The notes beneath the pieces are model-generated. The model did no database searches. It was given only the letters and a program-made list of their open reading frames with translations, and was not told the DNA's origin. A stretch of 64,000 bases of DNA from Lingula anatina (taxonomy: Eukaryota; Brachiopoda; Lingulata; Lingulida; Lingulidae). Position 1 is the stretch's first letter. Every line of letters begins with the position of its first letter. The stretch spans positions 188,743 through 252,742 of the forward strand of contig NW_019775913.1 of the NCBI RefSeq assembly GCF_001039355.2, in the 5' to 3' direction. Of this stretch, positions 40,301-49,300 are shown piece after piece. A program made the translations under genes and the position numbers.

Positions 40301-43300
40301 AGGGACACTGTAACGTGATTGTTTTTTCTATGTCTTAAAGCTCTCTGTGTACTATTTTTTAAAAAATATATTGGATTTCGTTGTTGTTGTTATTTGAAAA
40401 TAAAATTAGCCTTTACCATCTCTCTTCTATTAATATAAAAACTGTAACTTTTTCATATTCAATATGCTGAATCATCTTAATGTTCTCTTATCGAATGTTT
40501 TTCTATTTTAATTTTTGAAATATCATTGAACTTTACTGTTTTTAACTGGACAAGTGGTTAAGGATGAACATGTTCTCCAGGTTCAAGATTAACAAGTCCA
40601 AGACCATCAGTAATAGGAGGCAAGAGCCGGAAGAGGGCGTTGTCTCACTCTCCGATATCTGACTATTTGGATATCCAAAGTTTAACGCGGAGTTCGGAAG
40701 GTTCGCTGCAGCTGACACCATTGATGCACCACTCACGGAGCTCCAGTGCTGCCAGCGGCTCCTATGGCCACTTGTCAGCAGGTATGAAAATAGGCCACAG
40801 AATGGAAGGTAGGAATGACCAGGCTGAAGATGGAAAAGTAGGGGTAGACATTTGCACCAACTAGCTACACATTGGCTCTATAATTCCTCAATCTAGTGAC
40901 TGATTAGTTCCAATAGTTTTTTGTTAGCCGGCTAGTAGCTGCTGTATTTGTCTCTTTGTTGGTAAATTTGCATGGAGATTTAATGGCATTTGACAGATTG
41001 ATCATTTGGGGATTTCAATATTTGTGATGGAAGAATACAGGGTAGTTAGAACTTCCTCAGTTGTGGAGATTTCACAGATCTTTTTGTTACTGTGAAATTG
41101 CATTCCTTATCTAAAGCTGCCATATGTCTTCCAGCTTTCAAAATTGAGCATGTATATGCTTGGTGATATAAAAGACTGGTAATAATGTAATTTCTCATAT
41201 CTCAAATTGCATTACATAAAAAAAAATAGATTAAAAAAATTGCATGTATGTACGGTCACATTTTCGATGGCTACATGTATTGTCTGTCACTACTACTACA
41301 AATGCATTGCAACCAATGGAGTTGACGCACCTAGCACAATTAGTTAAATATAGTAGCTAGTTCATGTGAAAAAACAAACTAAAACCTGTGCAGTTTCAAA
41401 TGTAGCATGAGCAGTGACTTACTAAGAAAGCTAAATTATTTGGATGATTTAAAAAGCATGTTGAACATTTTACAACAATAGGCAGAAACATATGAACTCT
41501 TTACTGATACTTACCTTTATTTTAGCATTAAAATATGAAAGTTTTTCATGTTCAATGCGGTCTTGATTTAAATGATCTATTGTAAAGACCAATGATAGGA
41601 TGCTTGTCAGTTTTGAAAAAAAGAAATTCATTGATTTAAGATTCTTCAACATATTCCAGAAGAAGAAAAAATATTTCATGAAATCCAGGCAAAAATGTTA
41701 GCTAGGCAACACACAAAATAGGCCAAGAGACTACTGTTATTATGTAAGCTTAATTACTTATTTTGTTCTCTACCCCTTTCTCTTACATAGCATCATTTGG
41801 AACTCTGAGCCCAGCTCACGCGGCACTGTCGAATCCGTACATGCGTCATCCCAGTCTTCCTGGCTCGCCATTCTTCCCGCCAATGATGCATCCATCGCTC
41901 TACGCGCGGCAGCACTCTGGCGCAGGGGGTCCACTGCTACCGCCGGGACAACCCATGGTGCAGCCGCTTGGTGCTAGTAAACATGAATCTCAGGTGAGGA
42001 AAACAAGCACTTCTGTCTTTCTTTTCTTTTATTTATTGATTTATTTATTTTTTGAAAATTTTTTTGATTATACCGTAAATACATTGACATTTAACGTGCA
42101 AGTCATATGTGTATAGAACTCCAAACCCTCTGTTGACCATGTTTAGCTAAGTCAAGACACAATATATTAGGACCATCTGTCTTCCCTGTGAATAACACAG
42201 GTTACCAGAGGGGCATCACTTATAAAAAATACTTAAAATGCTGTCAAACCATATCTTCAAACCAACTAATACTTGTGCCACAGATTTTAAAATATGGCCA
42301 CATTTTTTTATTCACACACACACACACTAAAGATATTGTTATATATTCATATTACACATTATTTATCTCTCTTCCAGCCTCCCAGTCATCCACAAGTCAG
42401 AGATCCTAGTGTTAGTGTGGTCAGCAGTACAGTAGATGCAGCCGCAGACGCCAAAAGGTCCAAAATTAAGAAAGAATATATGCCAATAGGTAAACTTCAG
42501 TGGCCATGGATCTTAAATAATATAGATTGCATCAATCCCTGGTAGTTAAATAATATAGATTACATCGGTATGAATTATTTCTGTATTGTCCTAACACTAG
42601 TGGGCCTGATTTGATCTTAAAGTGCAATTTCAGTCTAACACTAGACTGAACCGGTCTTAAAAATTAAGGAGGGACTCTTAATTTAGTCTTAAGACTAAAA
42701 ACAAACTTAAACTGCAGTGAGTAAGACTATAATTGGTCTAAATTTAACTGAAGTGGCAAAGCAATTATCTCCCCACACACATTCAGACCAGACTTGGACT
42801 TACTATCCAGCCAGACAGGTGAAGATAGCAATCAAGTAGAGGGCCATTTTGTGAGTAGCAAAGGGTGGTCTCTTGGCAAGTAAGTGCTAATTGCCTAATT
42901 GATAAGGGTGATTCAGATACTGTCTCAGATAATTTCTAAAGCAAGGAAAGATTTGGTTGTGGAAGTACTAGTGCAGCATACTTTTAATGTTTTGACATAA
43001 GAGCTTAGGAATATAGTTTTGAAAGCATTAACAAACAAGGTACATTTATTTTAAAATTAGACATGACCTTTTATTTGTCACAAACAATTGAAAAGTCACT
43101 TCCATCTAACATAAAAATGTACAGTTTTAATTTTATTTAAAACCACATTATACCACAGGAATTTTATGTTAGAATTTGATATTCAAAACAATATACATTT
43201 ATTTCTTGATTTTTGCCTTTGAAGGAAGTCTTTCTCTCTTTTTTCTTTCTTTGATTTTTCTGATCAAAAAACATTTTATCAAACATTGATAAACCAAATA

Positions 43301-46300
43301 AAATCACCATCTACAGCTGTTACAAGGGGTTTGCTAATATCACTGAGTGGTACCATTTTGTTTCCCTGGAATTTATTTTTTGAAAAAAAGAAATCCAGTT
43401 CTTTCTGAGGTGGGAAAAAAACATCTAACAAGACCCACACTGTTTCACAATGTCTGTATAAGTCTGAAGAAAAGAGGGCAAGTCCTCACTGAGTGGTTAA
43501 TCGAAAGGAATGGACTATTTGGGCAAGTGCCACATCAACTCATGTTTTCGTAACAAAAATTACATTTCCAAGGAAGAGATGGACAGAACTTTGGACATTT
43601 TAAAAGAGATTTTTTAGGACAAACGCAGCAAGGAAATTGTACAGCAGAGAACTTGCCATATCATAATTAAAAGAATTTAAGGATCAAGATAAATGTGGAA
43701 TAGATACGATTTAATTTATAATTGTGAATACTGATGTGCCTGTAATTAAAGTGTTACCATGTTTTAAAAGTAAAAAAGTAATTTTGTATTTTCAATTTTT
43801 TTTGTGAATTGTATATGAGTATTTGGTACAAATAAAAGGAAACTTGATTTACAATTAAAATAACTGTACCTTGTTTTTCACTGCCTTGCATTCACATTTC
43901 TTGGAACAATAACAAATACTAAATGTCAAAACCTTTTAATAAAGAAAAATTGTTAAATGTATGCTACATTTTCCCTGCTTTAGGAATTATCTGAGGTAGT
44001 ATCTGATTCACCCTTTAGATATAAATCAAAATCAAAGAAAAAGAAAACAAAGAAAGGAAGACTTCCTTCAAAACAATATTAAAAGTATGCTGCACTAGTA
44101 CTTCCACAACCAAATCTTTCCTTACTTTAGAAATTATCTGAGACAGTATCTGAATCACCCTTATCAATTAGGCAATTAACACTTACTTGCCAAGAGACCA
44201 CCCTTTGCTACTCACACAATGGCCCTCTACTTGATTGCTATCTTCACCTGTCTGGCTGGATAGTAAGTCCAAGTCTGGTCTGAATGTGTGTGGGGAGATA
44301 ACTGCTTTGCCACTTCAGTTGAATTTAGACCAATTATAGTCTTACTCACTACAGTTTAAGTTTGTTTTTAGTCTTAAGACTAAATTAAGAGTCCCTCCTT
44401 AATTTTTAAGACCGGTTCAGTCTAGTGTTAGACTGAAATTGCACTTTAAGATCAAATCAGGCCCACTAGTGTAAGAAATTGTGATCAGAAAAATGTTTTG
44501 TTTAAAGTGCAGTTCTGAAATTGAGGGTAACTTACAGAAAGAATACATATTTTTATTCGGAATCAATTTATATTAGTGAGCTTTTGAGTGTTAAACATAA
44601 TGATTTATGAGAAAAAAGTTGTTTCTAAAGAGACATGACATGTTTTTCTACCTGTGAGGCATTATGTTTTAACCCCTCCTATAAGAGTCTGGGTCACATA
44701 TCTGACAATGTGAGCAAGACACAAACACACACACACTTACACAGAAATAAAATTTTTCCAAAATGATTTCCATATTTTTTCATTCAGATGAAGATGAGAA
44801 GCATATGATAGACACCACGGGAGAACCAGGCCGTCAGCCTCAGGAGGGAGAGCCAGACTTCATAGAGACCAACTGTCACTGGGTGGACTGCTCTCTGGAG
44901 TTTGAGACACAGGATGAGTTGGTCAGGGTAGGTGGAGGATAAGATGAGGTAGTCATTTAAATAGTTTAGTGTGGGAATTAAGTTAGATGAGTTAGTCAAG
45001 GTAAGTGTTGGATCATATGATTTAATGTAAGGGTTGAATTATACAAGTTGGTTAAATAGCATAGGTGTTGATTTAGATTGAATGCAATATCATGAAATTC
45101 GCAAAGTCAAATATATAAAGGGATAAGTTCATGTTAAGATGTTTCATTAAACCCTGGAAATGTCTATTGTTTAGAGGAGGTATTTATAAAGGCTGTGACA
45201 TCAGTTAAAAACATTTTCTGTACTTTTATGTACTTTTAAGAGACTCCTTAGTTCCATATATTTTGAATTAATAACATTTTATATTATTAATCACTTCCAA
45301 CAGCATATCAACCAAGATCACATACAGACCAATAAAAAGGCCTTTGTGTGTCGCTGGAATGAGTGCAGTAGGGAAGAAAAGCCATTCAAAGCTCAGTACA
45401 TGTTGGTGGTCCACATGAGGAGACACACGGGGGAGAAACCACATAAATGCACAGTATGTAGGACAGATAATTTGGCATCATTATTTTGTTTATCAATTTT
45501 TTTATCTATTCATTTTGGCAAGAACATTATAAATTGAATTAATTTCATGTGACATTGCCCATTGTATCTGTAGAAAAACCCATGAGATATGCAGTTAACT
45601 TACATTGATGAAAAAAGTAATATATAATTTTGTTTTAGAAATATAATGGAGTTGGAGTTGCCTTCTGATAAATAACTCACATAATGAGTCTCTTTAACTT
45701 CTTTGTTTTGATGACAAGTTATAATACACAGCTTGATGTTGCATGTAAATCTTGTTTTTACAAATATTCTTTATGTGTTTCAGTTTGAAGGCTGTAACAA
45801 GGCTTACTCACGTCTAGAGAATCTGAAGACACACCTAAGGTCCCACACGGGAGAGAAACCCTACATGTGTGAGTTCCCAGGCTGTACCAAGGCCTTCAGC
45901 AATGCCTCAGACAGAGCCAAGCACCAAAATAGGACCCATTCCAATGCTGTGAGTTATAAGCATTTGTACAGTCTCCTCTCAAAATGTGTTAGCCTGCTAG
46001 CACTGTTGCCCACCAGGGGCTGAAAAGCTACTCCCCAATAGCAGAAACATAGCTATAGGCTTAGTAACTTAACTAATTTACAAACATTTTCTTGTTTGGC
46101 CAGTTTAATTTCACTGGTGTTTACTGTTAACTTTGTCGACTTGCAGTAGAATGCATTTAAATCCTTATTTGTATTAATGCCAACATTTTGATGTAAATAG
46201 TTGTACATGCTTTAATTTATCAAATTGCTTCTACGTAATGCACAGTGGACTGAGGTCTGAAATTTTTTCCAAGTGCATATTTCTGAGAATACAGTTATTC

Positions 46301-49300
46301 ATTACACATCGTTCTTGCCATAGATATGCATTATCAAGTGTGCACATGCAATTTATTTAATAATAAATTTATTTATTTAGTTATTTATTTCAATTTAAGC
46401 AACCATATACAAATAAGTTTACTTCTATTTATTTTGTTAATTTAAGAAACCGTATGTGTGTAAAGCTCCTGGGTGTACGAAGAGATACACAGACCCGAGT
46501 TCTCTACGCAAACACGTCAAGACAGTTCATGGACCAGACTTCTATGCCAACAAGAAACACAAGGGACACGAGTCAAATATGGACCATGACAAGGATGGAG
46601 AGGATGTAAGCACATATTTCTTCAAGGTTTACAGTGTTTTAGTTCTCATAATGCAGATATTTATTACTTATCACACACAGAAAAAAAACTTGAAAGTTGA
46701 AATTAGTCTTTACTTTTAAGTCTGAATTTATTCTCTTTCAAACCAGAAAATTTTAGCCTGTTTTTATCCAGGTTAACTCTTTCAACTTTAGAACAACACA
46801 TAAAGTAACAAAGCAAATTAATTGCAATTTGAGTTAAGGTCATTTTAAATGGTCCCTTTTCCCTTCAGGAGGATAAAGACACCAAGGATAAGAAGGTGGA
46901 AGAATGTTTGATGGTGACTCAGTTACAGGGTGTGGCAGGGGAGAGAAGGAGGTCACAGGTAACCAAAATCTTTACAACCTAGTATGTTAGTCAGGGGTTG
47001 AATAGTGGGAACATCATATTTGTGCTAAGTTCTCATGAGGCAGACAGTGTTGACATAATCATTTCATGACTTTGAATACAACAATAGATTTTAAAAAAAT
47101 TTTTGATGAATATGGGGATAGATTTGAAACATTGTAAATATAGTTTGAGTAATGCTTATTCAATTTTGAGAGTCACACTGACCCGATGTTCTTTAACATT
47201 CAGGACAGTGCTGGCGCTGTCACCTCCCAGCAACAACACAGTCCGTCATCCAGCGACAAAGACGTGGAAATCAACGTGGTTAAGACTGAGCACCCGGTTC
47301 CGAACATTGGCAATCTCCATGACGATGAGGGGATGGGGGACACCATCAGCAGCACTGTGGAGTACGAGGAAGACTTTGAACTTACAGAGGCCGAGGACAT
47401 TGAGGTAGGGCAAAATGGAAAGGGGATAATAACACTAATGAGATTTTTCCAATTTTCGGCCGATTTTTTTACCTTTTGAGAGCCACAAATAATAATCTTG
47501 AGATCAATGCAGAGGGCCCCCTGGACCTTCCACCATATTTTCAGATTTTTTCACTGATTGGCAGTCTCGTCCCTGAAAAGGATTTTTTCCCAATTTGCAA
47601 AATTCAGATTCCTCAATGCTTCATATATATGTTCAGAATTATTTTTTGACTCCCCAATTCCATCACTTCCAATCATAAATCAAGCCATTTTCTCCAGCAG
47701 TTATGTCCCCCTGAGCTAAATTCGCTTCTACCAGTGCCTTTGGTTGGCAAGACCTTTGTGATTTGATTTTAAGGGCTGAAAAGAAAAATGTTCTTGCTTC
47801 AAATCCCAACACAGTCACTCCATACAAGTTCTTACTTATAGTATAACAGCATATTTAAGTTATGTTACCAGAGTTGACTCTCAAGGATAAAACACTCAAG
47901 CTTATCACCCTATTTCCCCCAGATTCCTGGCTCAGGCAGTGGTGTGAGCACAGCTTCCCGGGTACAGAATAACAATGCCAGGAACAGACAGAAAGGACTG
48001 AAAGCCAGACTTGGGAAGAGTACAACCACCACACCTTCACTCCCGTCTTTACCGGCTTTAAATGGTAAGTCTGGAATTTGTGCAACTGCTTGTGGCCCTA
48101 CTCTTATTATATTTTTTCCATAACTATATAATTCTGTTATTAATGTGACTGTGTAATAAAATTAAAGTGAGATTAAATGATAATAAATTTGCAGTCCTAT
48201 TGTTTGTTAAAATAGTCTACTTTGAAATGCTATCTGAAAACTGCAACTGGACAGGGAAAAAAGTTATTTGTCTTTGATAAAAATTAGCTTATTGAATTGA
48301 AAAGTGTAATTGAATAAAATGCATTTGTACTTTAGCAAAAAGGTTACTAATAGAGATCAAAGAAGTTATTATGAAAGTTCAGAAAGTATATTAACAGAGG
48401 TCAAATATTTTGCTCCAGGTCACAAGCGTGTTGGTTCTGGCAGTGGCCAGGGGTCAGCACCGTCGCTGACTGACCTCAGTAACAGGATGACCCAGATCAA
48501 ACAGAGCAATCCACATCACAAGAGGATAACAGATCTCACTGGTAAGACTGGAATTTCTATCTCTTCATATGCTGTGTATATTCAAATCTGTGTATATTGT
48601 ATTTGTGTGGCATGTATATTGCTTGCACATATGTATAAGAAGTGAATGGCCATATGTGGATGTGTAGAAATATATGATGGGGTGGATCAGTTGCAGATCT
48701 GTGTTTGAGTGTTTGATATGAGAACAAAAAGGAACAAAAATGGAAATTTCAGAAAAAAATTATAAGCAGTTGAATAAGAGGAAGAATGCATGACTGTTTA
48801 ATTTTGAAGTGTTCATTTTGGTCAGGGGTAAATTGAAAAAGCGTTTTATCCAAAATATTTATCTAAGATGGTTTTAACATTATCTCTCCAGCTATTGCCA
48901 CTCCAGACCAGTCCCAGGCCAATGGGATGGGCTACCAAGCAGGACGTCGTGACAGCAACACCAGCACCATCAGCTCCTACCTGAGCAGTGTACGCTCGGA
49001 TGCAAGTCCCTTCCCATTTGGGAGCCAGTTCTCAAGTCGGAGGTCCAGCGAGGCGTCCCAGATCTCGGCCAGGCTCAGCATCACTAACTCCCCCTATGAG
49101 TATGACATCACTGGGAACAGACCCCATAATTCTCGAAGGTCCAGCGAGACAAGCAGTATTGGCAACGTTGCTGCACAGTTATCGCGTGCCAAGCTGGGAA
49201 GTAATCCTAACCTGATGGTGACATCTCAGGCAGTGAACTTGAGGAGTCCCTCCAGTCGGTTGAGTAACGAGAGAATTGCGCGCCTGCTGATGTCAAGGCG

